Part shown: in pieces, positions 1 through 10,854 of the stretch
How positions within the stretch are numbered: position 1 is the first letter of the stretch
Layout: the number at the start of each line of letters is the position of its first letter
NCBI GenBank assembly: GCA_002384855.1
Contig: DGBP01000075.1
Span: forward strand, 1 to 64,000
Reading direction: 5' to 3'
Source: Nocardioidaceae bacterium UBA4001
GTDB lineage: Bacteria; Actinomycetota; Actinomycetes; Propionibacteriales; Nocardioidaceae
Length of the DNA: 64,000 bases
Notes under the pieces: model-generated
Seen by the model: only the letters and a program-made list of their open reading frames with translations
Told to the model about the DNA's origin: nothing
The model's database searches: none
Translations under genes and position numbers: made by a program

Positions 1-2007
1 CTCGGTCAGCTGGCCGCCCTCCTCGTAGCCGACGTAGCCCGGAGGGGCACCCACGAGCCGGGCGACGCTGTGCTTCTCGGAGTACTCGCTCATGTCGATG
101 CGGACGATCGCCCGCTCGTCGTCGAAGAGGAAGTCCGCGAGCGACTTCGCCAGCTCGGTCTTGCCCACACCCGTGGGGCCCAGGAACAGGAACGACCCGG
201 TCGGCCGGTTCGGGTCCGAGATGCCGGCGCGCGAGCGTCGTACGGCGTCGGAGACCGCGGCGACCGCGGACCGCTGCCCGATCAGCCGCTCGCCGATGAC
301 CTCCTCCATGTGCAGGAGCTTGGCGGTCTCGCCCTCGAGAAGGCGACCGGTGGGGATGCCGGTCCAGGCCTCGACGACCTCGGCGATCTCGTTGGGACCA
401 ACCGACTCGCGGACCATCGGCTCCTCGCCGTCGAGCGCGGTCTCGGCCGCCTCGGCGGCCTCGATCTGCTTCTCCAGCTCGGGGATGCGGCCGTACAGGA
501 TCTCGCTGGCCTTGGCCAGGTCCCCCTCGCGCTGGTGGCGGTCGGCCTCGCTGCGGAGCTGGTCGATCTGCTTGCGCAGCTCGCCGGAGCCCTCCAGGAC
601 GGCCTTCTCCCGCTCCCACCGACCCTCGAGCCCACGCAGCTGCTCCTCGCGGTCGGCCAGGTCGGCCCGGAGCTTCTCCAGCCGGTCCTTGGACGCCTCG
701 TCGGTCTCGCGCTCGAGTGCGAGCTCCTCCATGCGCATCCGGTCGACCAGGCGGCGCAGCTGGTCGATCTCCTCCGGGGAGGACTCGATCTCCATCCGGA
801 GCCGGGAGGCGGCTTCGTCGACCAGGTCGATCGCCTTGTCGGGCAGCTGACGCCCGGTGATGTAGCGGTCCGACAGCATCGCGGCGGCCACGAGCGCCTG
901 GTCGGTGATCTTCACGCCGTGGTGGGCCTCGTACTTCTCCTGGAGGCCGCGGAGGATCGCGACGGTGTCCTCCACCGACGGCTCGCCGACGAAGACCTGC
1001 TGGAAGCGGCGCTCGAGGGCGGGGTCCTTCTCGATCCGCTCGCGGTACTCGTCGAGCGTGGTCGCGCCGATCATCCGCAGCTCACCGCGCGCGAGCATCG
1101 GCTTGAGCATGTTGCCGGCGTCCATCGCCGAGTCGCCGCCGGCACCGGCCCCCACGACGGTGTGCAGCTCGTCGATGAAGGTGATCACCTGGCCCTCGGA
1201 CTGCTTGATCTCCTCGAGCACGGCCTTGAGGCGCTCCTCGAACTCGCCGCGGTACTTCGCACCCGCGACCATCGCGGCCAGGTCGAGGCTGAGCACCCGG
1301 CGGCCCTTGAGGGAGTCGGGTACGTCTCCGTCGACGACCCGCTGCGCGAGCCCCTCGACGACCGCGGTCTTGCCGACGCCGGGCTCGCCGATCAGCACGG
1401 GGTTGTTCTTGGTCCGGCGCGAGAGCACCTGCACCACGCGGCGGATCTCGGAGTCCCGGCCGATGACCGGGTCGAGCTTGCCGTCACGGGCGGCGGCGGT
1501 CAGGTCCACGGCGTACTTCTCGAGCGCCTGGTAGGTCGCCTCGGGATCCTGCGTGGTGACCCGCCGGTTCCCGCGCACGCTGGTCAGCGCACCGCGCAGG
1601 GCGTCGGCGGTGGCCCCGGCCTCGACGAGCAGCTTCTGCACGGGCGACTCGACGGTCGCGGCGGCGATGAGGAGGTGCTCGGTGGAGACGTAGTCGTCCT
1701 TCAGGTCGCCCGCCACGTCCCCGGCCTTGCCGAGGATGGTCAGCGCCGCCCGGGAGTACGACGGTGCGCCGACCGTCGTACCGGAGGCGGCCGGGAGGCG
1801 GCGCATCTCGGTCTCGACGCCGGCGGCGACCGTCCGAGGCTCGACGCCGGCGGCCTCGAACAGCGGCCTCGCGATCCCGTCGGGCTGGGCGAGCAGGGCC
1901 GCGAGCAGGTGTACGGCCTCGACCTGGGCGTGGCCGGCGGAGGCCGCCGTGGAGATCGCCGTGTTGATCGCTTCCTGGCTGCGGGTGGTGAACTTCGATG
2001 CGTCCAT
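1..2007 (-). CDS. clpB: ATP-dependent disaggregase ClpB (3' end outside window)
   Basis: This gene encodes the Hsp100 disaggregase that works with DnaK/DnaJ/GrpE to rescue aggregated proteins in the cytoplasm. The 669 residues visible contain the Clp N-domain (about 1-145), the first AAA+ module with Walker A GEPGVGKT at residues 207-214, the long coiled-coil middle domain (about 400-520) and the start of the second AAA+ module with Walker A GPTGVGKT at 610-617. About 190 residues of a normal 850-870-residue protein lie beyond the left edge. The ATG at 2007 begins MDASKFTTRSQEAI, the expected start of the family. An HspR-type inverted repeat lies about 110 bp upstream. Identification is secure. 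Confidence 0.97.
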   Translation of the reverse strand, partial: MDASKFTTRSQEAINTAISTAASAGHAQVEAVHLLAALLAQPDGIARPLFEAAGVEPRTVAAGVETEMRRLPAASGTTVGAPSYSRAALTILGKAGDVAGDLKDDYVSTEHLLIAAATVESPVQKLLVEAGATADALRGALTSVRGNRRVTTQDPEATYQALEKYAVDLTAAARDGKLDPVIGRDSEIRRVVQVLSRRTKNNPVLIGEPGVGKTAVVEGLAQRVVDGDVPDSLKGRRVLSLDLAAMVAGAKYRGEFEERLKAVLEEIKQSEGQVITFIDELHTVVGAGAGGDSAMDAGNMLKPMLARGELRMIGATTLDEYRERIEKDPALERRFQQVFVGEPSVEDTVAILRGLQEKYEAHHGVKITDQALVAAAMLSDRYITGRQLPDKAIDLVDEAASRLRMEIESSPEEIDQLRRLVDRMRMEELALERETDEASKDRLEKLRADLADREEQLRGLEGRWEREKAVLEGSGELRKQIDQLRSEADRHQREGDLAKASEILYGRIPELEKQIEAAEAAETALDGEEPMVRESVGPNEIAEVVEAWTGIPTGRLLEGETAKLLHMEEVIGERLIGQRSAVAAVSDAVRRSRAGISDPNRPTGSFLFLGPTGVGKTELAKSLADFLFDDERAIVRIDMSEYSEKHSVARLVGAPPGYVGYEEGGQLTE

Positions 2008-2112
2008 GTGGTGCGTAGTCCTTTGCGTTCGAACGGTGTCCGAGTGCGTCCGCGGCCGACCCGCCCTTGCAGGCTGCAGCTCGCCGCGTCTCGCTGTCCA
2101 CTCCAACGCACG

Positions 2113-2141
2113 CAGAGTTGAGTCTGTTCCGCTCAACTCTG
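2113..2141 (-). promoter_or_regulatory. HAIR operator (HspR site) upstream of clpB
   Basis: A perfect 10-bp inverted repeat, CAGAGTTGAG with its complement CTCAACTCTG, is separated by 9 bp. Its core GTTGAGT-N7-GCTCAAC fits the actinobacterial HAIR consensus CTTGAGT-N7-ACTCAAG bound by HspR. The position about 110 bp before clpB, with the hspR gene nearby, supports heat-shock repression of clpB. Confidence 0.88.
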
Positions 2142-2185
2142 CTGAGTTTCAGCGGGTTGTGCCGGGCCCTCCGACCGTCCCCGGG

Positions 2186-2841
2186 TCAGCGCCGCACGGT
2201 CACGGTGACCGTGTCCGAACCGCTCGCGTCGTCGGTGGCGTCGAGGGGGAAGGTGTACGTCCCCATCGGCCGGGTGACCGAGGTCGACAGCGGCGAGGTG
2301 GCCCCCGAGGCGAGCATCTGGGTTCCCTCGCGCCAGACCAGGGACACGACCGCACCGTCCGGGTCGGCGGCGGAGCCCGAGAGCGTGAACGTGGCCTGCT
2401 TGGTCTTCTTGTTCATCCTCACGCTGAGGTCGGCCCCGGCATCCGCGACCGGGGGCTGGTTGGCCGGCGGGTCGTCACCGCCCGGGTCCGTCGCGGTGCC
2501 GGACAGGGGTCCTCGGGAGACGTGGCGAAACCGTGGACGAGTCGCAGCTCGTGCCTCAGCGCGAAGGCTCCCACCGCCCGGCGCCCCTGGCCGGAGTCGA
2601 TCCCCGTGACGATGACGCGCAACCGCTCGGCGGACGCGGCGCTGCGGAGGTGTCCCTCGAAGTCGTCCGAGACGTGGTCGCCGTCGCGGTCACCACGGGG
2701 CGGACCCGGAGGCGAGACCGTCGCCGGCAGCCCTCCCGAGGACTCGCCGGGGCCGGCATCGTCAGGCGCGGCGCCTGCGAGGCCGGAGGGAAGCACCATC
2801 GCGCAGACGGCGGCTGTCACGAGCAGAGCAGAACGACGCAT
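2186..2841 (-). pseudogene. Relic of a secreted subtilisin-like protease (catalytic domain missing, frameshifted)
   Basis: The ATG at 2841 opens a signal peptide (MRRSALLVTAAVC, cleavage near AGAAP). About 90 residues follow that resemble the acidic 'DRDGD..SDD' leader and inhibitor-I9-like prodomain of actinobacterial S8 proteases, ending near RLVHGFA. The frame then shifts around 2500-2525. The shifted frame continues as a Pro/Asp linker (DDPPANQPPVADAGADL) and a roughly 75-residue PKD/Ig-like domain ending in VTVTVRR at 2186. No Asp/His/Ser peptidase core lies between the two parts. I infer an internal deletion plus a frameshift in a protease gene. The family assignment rests on pattern memory and is moderate; the broken state is clear. 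Confidence 0.6.
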
Positions 2842-2952
2842 CTCGGCCCCCAGGGATCGCGGGTCCCGAGAAAGGGTTCTCATTCGCGCTAGGCGCAGGC
2901 AAGGGCCCCCGACCATGGCGAAACCGGGTCATACGGAGACGGCCGAGGTGGC

Positions 2953-3390
2953 TCAGAGACCGCCGCGGCGCCAGATCGTGACCGCGTGCCCGGACGGACG
3001 GACCGCGGGGAGGTTCTGGGCGCCGGACTGCCGCCGGCCCTCGGCGACCGTCTTCTGCAGGGCGTACTGGGTCGCGGTCAGCTCGTCCTCGAGCTCGGAC
3101 ACCCGCATCCGCAGCGCGGTGACCTGGTTCTCGAGCTCGAGGATGCGTCGCACGCCCTCCAGGCCGATGCCCGCGGCGGTCAGCTCGGCGACCTCTCGCA
3201 GCATCTCGATGTCGTGCCAGGAGTAGCGGCGGCCACCACCTCCGGTGCGACCGGGGCGGACCAGACCCATCCGGTCGTAGGCCCGGAGCGTCTGCGGGTG
3301 CAGGCCGGTGAGCTCGGCCGCCACGGAGATGACGTAGACGGGGATGTCCGGGCCGGGGGCCTGCGCGCGGGGGCGCTCGGGGCTGCTCAT
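2953..3390 (-). CDS. hspR: MerR-family heat-shock repressor HspR
   Basis: This 145-residue MerR-type repressor controls the dnaK operon and clpB by binding HAIR sites, usually with DnaK as co-repressor. The N-terminal winged helix-turn-helix is visible at about residues 18-90 (VISVAAELTGLHPQTLRAYD, then GRRYSWHDIEMLREV). A coiled-coil helix (ILELENQVTALRMRVSELEDEL) follows at about 84-115. Its ATG overlaps the dnaJ stop by 4 bp, so it is the last gene of dnaK-grpE-dnaJ-hspR and autoregulated through the site at 7198-7218. Confidence 0.95.
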   Translation of the reverse strand: MSSPERPRAQAPGPDIPVYVISVAAELTGLHPQTLRAYDRMGLVRPGRTGGGGRRYSWHDIEMLREVAELTAAGIGLEGVRRILELENQVTALRMRVSELEDELTATQYALQKTVAEGRRQSGAQNLPAVRPSGHAVTIWRRGGL

Positions 3391-4547
3391 CGGCCACCTC
3401 CTGCGAACAGGTTCGCCCGCAGGTCACCGCCCGAGGTCGCCTCGCGGTAGGCCTCGACGGCCGCCTTGGCCTCGTCGTTCAGAGCAGCCGGGACGTGCAC
3501 CTCGACGGTGACCAGGAGGTCACCACGGTGGCCGTCCTTACGCTGCACGCCCTTGCCGCGGACCCGGAACGTGCGGCCGTTGGGGGTGCCGGCGGGGATC
3601 TTCACCGTGACCGGGGCGCCGTTGAGCGTCGGGACCTTGATCTCCGCGCCGAGGGCCGCCTCGTCGAAGGAGACCGGCACCGTCACGGTCAGGTTGTCGG
3701 CCTTGCGCCCGAACACCTGGTGGGGGCTGACGTGCACGTTGACGTAGAGGTCACCGGCCGGCCCGCCGCGCTCACCGCTCGCGCCCTTGCCACGCAACCG
3801 GATCCGCTGGCCGTCCTTCACGCCGGCCGGGATGCGGGCCTGGATCGCGCGCGAGGAGAGTCCGCGGCCGGAGCCGTGGCAGGTCGGGCAGGGGTCGTCG
3901 ACGACCAGACCTCGACCTCGGCAGGCGGGGCAGGTCTCGGTCATCGTGAACGCCCCGCCCACCGACGCGGCGTGCATGCCGGTGCCCTCGCACTCGGGGC
4001 AGACCCGGGGGACGGTGCCCGACCGGGCCCCGGTGCCGTTGCAGTCACCGCAGGGAGCGTCCGAGGACAGCCGCAGGGAGACGGTCACGCCCTCGATCGA
4101 GTCGGCGAAGCTGATCGTCGCGTCGGTCTCGATGTCGGTCCCCCGGCGCGGCGCCTGCTGGCGCGTGCGCCCACCGCCGCCGCCACCGAACATGGTGCCG
4201 AACAGGTCGCCGAAGCCACCCCCGCCGGCGTGACCGCCGAGGAAGTCGCCCATGTCGAACGTCTGGCCGTCACCGCCGGGACGGCCCCCGCCCGTGAACG
4301 GGCCGAAGCCACCGCCGTAGGTGCGCAGCTCGTCGTACTGCTTGCGCTTCTCGGGGTCGCCGACGACGTCGTAGGCCTCGGCGACCTCCTTGAAGCGGTC
4401 CTCCTTGGCCTTGTCGCCGGGGTGGGAGTCAGGGTGGTTGGCGCGCGCGAGCTTGCGGTAGGCCTTCTTGATGTCGTCGGTCGACGCGTCCTTGGCGACG
4501 CCGAGGACCTTGTAGAAGTCCTTCGTCGCCCAGTCAGCACTGGTCAC
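3387..4547 (-). CDS. dnaJ: Chaperone DnaJ (Hsp40), type I
   Basis: DnaJ delivers substrates to DnaK and stimulates its ATPase. The 386-residue protein has a J domain with HPD at residues 38-40 and a Gly/Phe-rich linker (about 78-135). A zinc-binding domain follows with four CxxCxGxG-type repeats (CGDCNGTG, CPECEGTG, CPACRGRG, CPTCHGSG). Two beta-sandwich substrate-binding domains come last. The third zinc repeat ends in RGRG rather than xGxG, as is common in actinobacteria. It lies 33 bp after grpE and overlaps hspR by 4 bp. A longer N-terminus (MTSADWATKDFYKVLG) matches actinobacterial DnaJ1. Confidence 0.97.
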   Translation of the reverse strand: MTSADWATKDFYKVLGVAKDASTDDIKKAYRKLARANHPDSHPGDKAKEDRFKEVAEAYDVVGDPEKRKQYDELRTYGGGFGPFTGGGRPGGDGQTFDMGDFLGGHAGGGGFGDLFGTMFGGGGGGRTRQQAPRRGTDIETDATISFADSIEGVTVSLRLSSDAPCGDCNGTGARSGTVPRVCPECEGTGMHAASVGGAFTMTETCPACRGRGLVVDDPCPTCHGSGRGLSSRAIQARIPAGVKDGQRIRLRGKGASGERGGPAGDLYVNVHVSPHQVFGRKADNLTVTVPVSFDEAALGAEIKVPTLNGAPVTVKIPAGTPNGRTFRVRGKGVQRKDGHRGDLLVTVEVHVPAALNDEAKAAVEAYREATSGGDLRANLFAGGGR

Positions 4548-4580
4548 CCGCGCGCACCTCCCTCCCGTGTCCGTCGATCG

Positions 4581-5245
4581 TTACTGGTTGTCCTGCGGCT
4601 CGCCGGAGCCGCCCGTGGCCGAGCCGGCCGCTGCCGTCTCCTCGACGGGACCGACCACGGTCACCCGCGCGGGGCGGACGACCCGCTCGCCGATGCGGTA
4701 GCCGACGTGCACGATGTTCTGGCAGACCGTCGTGCTCACCTCCGGCGAGGTCGCGTGCATCAGCGCCTCGTGCAGGTTCGGGTCGAACTCGTCACCCGGC
4801 TCGCCGAACCTCACGAGGCCGAGACCGGCCACGATCCGCTCGAGCGAGTCCGCCACGGCCTTGAAGCCACCCTCGACCTCGCCGTGCTCGCGGGCCCGGT
4901 CGATGTCGTCGAGGACCGGAAGCAGGGCGGACAGGGCAGCGTAGGTGGCGTTCTGCTTGACCAGGTCGCGGTCGCGGTCCACCCGTCGCTTGTAGTTGAC
5001 GTACTCCGCCTGCAGGCGCTGGAGGTCGCCGGTCAGCGTCGCGACGTCCTCCTGCGCCTTCGCCAGGTCGGCGACCAGCTCCATCGGGGTGTCGTCGGCC
5101 ATGCCGTCGCCGACGCCCGCGCCGGCCTCCGGGGCCGCCCCCTCGGGAGCGGATCCGGCCGTGGCCCCGGGGGCCGCAGTCTCCTGCGGCTCCCCGGCAC
5201 CCGTGCCCGTCTCCGGGGTGCTCTCGTGCTGGTGGTCAGCAGAGG

Positions 5246-5249
<4 letters not shown>
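4581..5249 (-). CDS. grpE: Nucleotide exchange factor GrpE
   Basis: GrpE releases ADP from DnaK to reset the chaperone cycle. The 222-residue product has an acidic Ala/Gly/Glu-rich N-terminal tail (about 1-50), a long helical coiled coil (about 55-110, DLAKAQEDVATLTGDLQRLQ) and the conserved beta-domain with LVRFGEPGDEFDPNLHEAL and the GYRIGERVVRPARVTV signature. A disordered acidic tail follows. Its start overlaps the dnaK stop by 4 bp, which indicates translational coupling. Confidence 0.96.
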
Positions 5250-7093
<1,844 letters not shown>

Positions 7094-7197
7094 GTGTTAC
7101 CTCCACGGATCTGTCCCGCCGCTGTGGCGGGAGCTGTTCTTCGTCTGTTCGGGGCGGGCGCTCGTCGGCGCCTCGTCGCGTCGAGTCTGTCAAACTA

Positions 7198-7218
7198 CTT
7201 GAGTCGGTTCAACTCAAC
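7198..7218 (-). promoter_or_regulatory. HAIR operator (HspR site) upstream of dnaK
   Basis: The sequence CTTGAGT-N7-ACTCAAC matches the HAIR consensus CTTGAGT-N7-ACTCAAG at 13 of 14 arm positions. It lies 105 bp before dnaK in an AT-rich island within otherwise GC-rich sequence, as expected for the dnaK promoter region. Confidence 0.92.
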
Positions 7219-7310
7219 TCTTTGCATCCTCTGCAACGCAGACCGACCGGGGTGTGTTCCCGTCCCCCCGACGGTCATGTGTGATCCGGGACACCGTGTT
7301 CAATGGGGGG

Positions 7311-9221
7311 ATGCCCCCCGCCCTCGCCACGCCCCTGGCCCGGACGCTCGGGCGTGGCGCCGGCCTGGCGCTCGCGACGCTGCTCGTGGCGGTCCTCGCG
7401 ACCGGGGCGCTCGAGCTGTCCCAGGCCCTGCACGACCGGTGGTGGTCCTGGCACGCCCGGCTCCTGGCCCTCCCGCGGGACGTGCTGAGCCTCGGCGTCC
7501 TCGTGGTGTGGGCGGTGGTGCTGCTGCTCCTCGCGGTGACCGGCCGGCTCTGGGTGGCCACGACGACCGTGCTCGCGGGGGCGGCGGTGGTGGCGTTCGC
7601 CAACGACCAGAAGATGCGGTTCCGCGGCGAGCCGGTCTACCCCTCCGACGTCGTCTACCTCGCCGAGCCGGGCTTCCTCGTCGAGTTCGTCGGCCCACCG
7701 GCGGTCGTGGTGCTCGTCGCGGCCGTGGTCGGCGTCCTCGCCGTCGGCTGGCTGGCCGGCCGCCTGTGGCGGAGCCGACGTGCGGCGCCGGAGCCGACGC
7801 TCTCGAGCAGGCAGCGCCTCCTGGTTCGGGCGGTCGTCGCGCTCGCCTCCGCCACGGTCCTCCTCGGAGCAGTGCAGTTCCACGCGACGGGGAACCCGCT
7901 GAAGGAGGCCTACACGGCTGCGGGCGCGACCTGGCGGCCGTGGGACCAGCCGGAGAACTACACCTTCAACGGGTTCCTCGCGGGGTCCCTCTACAACATG
8001 CCCGCTCCTGCCATGGACCCACCGCCGGGCTACGGCGGGGAGACGATGGCCGCGCTGGTGCAGCGCTACCGCGAGTCCGCGGCGGAGGTGAACGCCTCCC
8101 GCGACCCGGACGCGCTGGAGGACACCAACGTCGTCATCGTCCTCTCCGAGACCCTGTCGGACCCCACGAGGATCCCCGGCGTGCGCCTCGAGGAGGACCC
8201 GATCCGGTTCACGCGGAGCCTCATGGCCGGCACCACCTCGGGGGAGATGCTCACCCCGGCCTACGGCGGCGGCACCGCCAACGCGGAGTTCGAGGCGCTC
8301 ACCGGGATGGCCCTGCGCAACTTCCGTCCTCAGCTGACCACGCCGTACCAGATGCTGCTCCCCCGCCACCGGGACTTCCCGTCGTTCCTGCCCAGCCTCG
8401 CCGGGGACACGCACCGGACGGTCGCGATCCACCCGTTCCTGGCGTCGTACTACCAGCGGGAGACCGCCTACCCCGTGCTCGGCTTCGAGAAGGTGGTGTT
8501 CGAGGAGGACATGACGCACACCCAGCGGGTCGAGCCTGGGGACCGGTTCGTCTCCGACCACGCGGCGTTCCAGGAGGTCGTCGACGAGCTGCGGGACTCC
8601 GACCGCCCGGTCGTCGCCAGCCTGGTCACGATGCAGAACCACGGGCCGATGCGGCACAAGTACGACGACCCGCTGCAGGCCTGGGGCCCCGTCGACGAGT
8701 CGATGCCGCTCGACATCGAGCAGTACCTCCGTGGCCTCAGGTACAGCGACGAGGCGTTCGAGCAGCTCGTCGACGACCTCGACGAGCTCGGGGAGCGGAC
8801 CGTGGTCCTGATGTACGGCGACCACCTCCCCTCGGCCTGGCCGGAGTCGCTGCTGCGCCGGGACCGCGAGGTGATGTTCCGGACGCCGTACCTCGTGCAC
8901 GCCACCTTCGAGACCGAGAAGGTCCCGACGCCTCCGGTCCTGGGGCCGACCTTCCTGGTGAACCAGATGCTGGCCACCGTGGACGCCCCGCTGACGCCGT
9001 ACCAGGTGCTGCTGGAGCGGCTGTCACGCGAGATCCCCGCCTTCGAGCCGACCGGGATCTACGACGCCGAGGGCCAGGAGGTCTCCGAGGACGACCTCAC
9101 GCCCGAGCAGGAGCGGCTGCTGCGCGACTACCGGCTGGTGCAGTACGACCTGGCGGTGGGCGCACGACACAGCGCCGAGGAGATGCTCGAGGTCGTCCCC
9201 GCGCAGGGTCAGCCGCGGTAG
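7311..9221 (+). CDS. LTA-synthase/phosphoglycerol-transferase-like membrane sulfatase
   Basis: This 636-residue protein has four or five N-terminal membrane segments (about residues 15-190) and a large extracytoplasmic alkaline-phosphatase/sulfatase domain of the LtaS family. Landmarks are VLSETLSD (first metal ligand Glu), AYGGGTANAEFE with the likely nucleophile Thr322, QNHGP, and MYGDHLPS with Asp504-His505. LtaS-type enzymes transfer glycerol-phosphate to cell-surface polymers; the actual polymer here is unknown. I chose ATG 7311: a TTCAAT box lies 6 nt upstream, suggesting a leaderless mRNA, although in-frame GTGs at 7281 and 7296 are possible. It ends 13 bp inside the convergent gene at 9209. 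Confidence 0.85.
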   Translation: MPPALATPLARTLGRGAGLALATLLVAVLATGALELSQALHDRWWSWHARLLALPRDVLSLGVLVVWAVVLLLLAVTGRLWVATTTVLAGAAVVAFANDQKMRFRGEPVYPSDVVYLAEPGFLVEFVGPPAVVVLVAAVVGVLAVGWLAGRLWRSRRAAPEPTLSSRQRLLVRAVVALASATVLLGAVQFHATGNPLKEAYTAAGATWRPWDQPENYTFNGFLAGSLYNMPAPAMDPPPGYGGETMAALVQRYRESAAEVNASRDPDALEDTNVVIVLSETLSDPTRIPGVRLEEDPIRFTRSLMAGTTSGEMLTPAYGGGTANAEFEALTGMALRNFRPQLTTPYQMLLPRHRDFPSFLPSLAGDTHRTVAIHPFLASYYQRETAYPVLGFEKVVFEEDMTHTQRVEPGDRFVSDHAAFQEVVDELRDSDRPVVASLVTMQNHGPMRHKYDDPLQAWGPVDESMPLDIEQYLRGLRYSDEAFEQLVDDLDELGERTVVLMYGDHLPSAWPESLLRRDREVMFRTPYLVHATFETEKVPTPPVLGPTFLVNQMLATVDAPLTPYQVLLERLSREIPAFEPTGIYDAEGQEVSEDDLTPEQERLLRDYRLVQYDLAVGARHSAEEMLEVVPAQGQPR

Positions 9222-9832
9222 GGCGCGCCCCGCTCGAGCCGCGGGAAGCTCCGCCGGAACAGGTCGACGGCCGGGCCGAGCAGCAGGAAGACCAGCACCG
9301 TGCCCGGCCCCACCGCCGCCCCGAGCAGCCACCCCACCAGCGCGCCCGAGGCCTGCACGAGGTTGTAGCTCCAGCGGAACGGGATCGGCGGGTCCCACGC
9401 GAGCGCCATCGCCTCGGCCGGGCCGGCGCCCGTGGCGCTGGCGAGGTAGCCCGCGACGCCGACCGTGATCAGCGCCAGCGCCGCCAGCAGCATCGCCGAC
9501 CGCCCGGGCAGGGAGGTCACGTCCGGGACGAGGGCCATCACGCCGGAGATCACGAACCCGACGAGGAACCACTGCACGAGCGTGCCCGGGCCGGGCCGGG
9601 TGCCCCGCAGCCACGCGAGTCCGATGAACGCCGCGCCGACGAGGATGTTCAGCTGCCAGAAGGGCCGGCCGGTGACCAGGGTGAGGCCGCTGACCAGGGT
9701 GGAGTAGCCGTCGGAGCCGAGGGACGCCTCGAGCAGGAAGGCGACGCCGACACCGAGGACGGTGCAGGCGAGCACGAGCTGGGCGTACTTCACGGCCGGC
9801 GCCGCGGGCCGTGAGGCCGCCTCGGGTCGCAC
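9209..9832 (-). CDS. YczE/YyaS/YitT-type integral membrane protein
   Basis: This protein of about 207 residues has five or six hydrophobic helices and the hallmark LGSDGYSTLVSGLTLVTGRPFWQLN region of the YczE/YitT membrane family (COG2364-like). It ends with a short basic tail. No molecular function is established for the family. The GTG at 9832 follows the stop of the upstream DUF3817 gene by 2 bp, so the two are probably co-transcribed. The 3' end overlaps the convergent sulfatase gene by 13 bp. Confidence 0.75.
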   Translation of the reverse strand: MRPEAASRPAAPAVKYAQLVLACTVLGVGVAFLLEASLGSDGYSTLVSGLTLVTGRPFWQLNILVGAAFIGLAWLRGTRPGPGTLVQWFLVGFVISGVMALVPDVTSLPGRSAMLLAALALITVGVAGYLASATGAGPAEAMALAWDPPIPFRWSYNLVQASGALVGWLLGAAVGPGTVLVFLLLGPAVDLFRRSFPRLERGAPYRG

Positions 9833-9834
9833 GC

Positions 9835-10179
9835 TCAGCCGACCGGCTCCGGCTCGCGCTCGGCGACGGACGCCGGGACGTCGAGCCGGCCGGTGCGGGC
9901 CGCCCAGAGCTCGAAGACCAGTGTCGCGAAGGGCGGCACGGACGCGGCGAGGCCGGCCAGCGTCACCCACGGTCCCCAGCGCAGGCTGCGGGCCAGGAGC
10001 AGGACCAGACCGACGTAGACGACGAAGATGCCGCCGTGGAGGGGTCCGAACAAGTGCACGCCGGCCTCGGTGGTGCCGGCGACGTGCTTGAGGTACATCC
10101 CGACGAGCAGGCCCGCCCACGACAGCGCCTCGGCGACGGCGACGACCTTGAACAGGGCGATCCGAAACGGCAACGACAT
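9835..10179 (-). CDS. DUF3817 small integral membrane protein
   Basis: The 114-residue product has three or four membrane helices and the sequence ALSWAGLLVGMYLKHV...GVHLFGPLHGGIFVVYV, characteristic of DUF3817 proteins of actinobacteria; function unknown. A TACCAT box at 10187-10192 lies 7 nt before the ATG, which points to leaderless translation. It is followed after 2 bp by the YczE-type gene. Confidence 0.85.
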   Translation of the reverse strand: MSLPFRIALFKVVAVAEALSWAGLLVGMYLKHVAGTTEAGVHLFGPLHGGIFVVYVGLVLLLARSLRWGPWVTLAGLAASVPPFATLVFELWAARTGRLDVPASVAEREPEPVG

Positions 10180-10199
10180 GCGGGCGATGGTACGTGGCG

Positions 10200-10805
10200 T
10201 CAGCGGACGCGCACGGTGACGGGGTTGGACTTCTTGCCGGTGGCCGGGTCGACGACCCGGAACTTGTTCGGCCCCGACTGGCCGGTCATCACGTAGGTGG
10301 AGAACGTGCCGCCGCTGACCGAGGTGGAGGTCGGGAAGTCGGTCCAGGAGCCCTGGAGCCGCTGGACCTGCAGGGAGGCGCCCTCGCCGCCGGGGAAGGT
10401 GCCGGTGAGGTAGATCCGCTCCATCGCCGAGACGTCGAGCGGGCTGGCGGACAGGCTGATCACCGAGCGCGGCCTCTTCGGCTTGCGGTCCTTCTTCTTC
10501 TCGGTCGCGGCCTGGTCGTCGCCGCTCCCGCCGCCCTCGTCGGACTCGGTCGGGTCGACACCGCCGTTGAGGTCGGCGAGGGTCAGGCCCTCGTCGTCCT
10601 CCGCGTCCTCTCCGGAGGTGCGCTCGGGGATGTGGAGGCTGGGCTCGGCCTCGACGGTGCTGGTCTCCTCCCCGAGGCCCAGGACGTTCGCCGCCCCGAC
10701 CGCGACCAGGCCGACGACCCCGCCGACCACCAGGGCGACGGCGAGCATCGCGCCGACCCCCACGACGAGGGGCCGGTACCACGGAGCGTCGTCGTCGCCA
10801 GCCAC
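10200..10805 (-). CDS. Membrane-anchored protein with C-terminal Ig-like domain, function unknown
   Basis: The 201-residue product has a short cytoplasmic N-terminus (VAGDDDAPWYRP), one membrane helix (about 14-42) and an acidic then Lys-rich linker (EDAEDDEG..., EKKKDRKPKRPR). A roughly 90-residue beta-rich domain comes last (SASPLDVSAMERIYLTGTFP to PVTVRVR), resembling small Ig-like modules. The GTG at 10805 is preceded by a clear GGAGG. I do not recognise a named family. It sits 20 bp upstream of the DUF3817 start on the same strand but has no obvious link to it. Confidence 0.7.
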   Translation of the reverse strand: MAGDDDAPWYRPLVVGVGAMLAVALVVGGVVGLVAVGAANVLGLGEETSTVEAEPSLHIPERTSGEDAEDDEGLTLADLNGGVDPTESDEGGGSGDDQAATEKKKDRKPKRPRSVISLSASPLDVSAMERIYLTGTFPGGEGASLQVQRLQGSWTDFPTSTSVSGGTFSTYVMTGQSGPNKFRVVDPATGKKSNPVTVRVR

Positions 10806-10854
10806 CCCTCCAGGGTAGGCGACAGCCCCAGCCGGGGCCCACGTCGCGGACGCC

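Noticed and set aside
2922..3427. Longer frames antisense to or overlapping hspR
   Set aside because: hspR in its own frame has a full MerR domain and operon overlap; the others are shadows.
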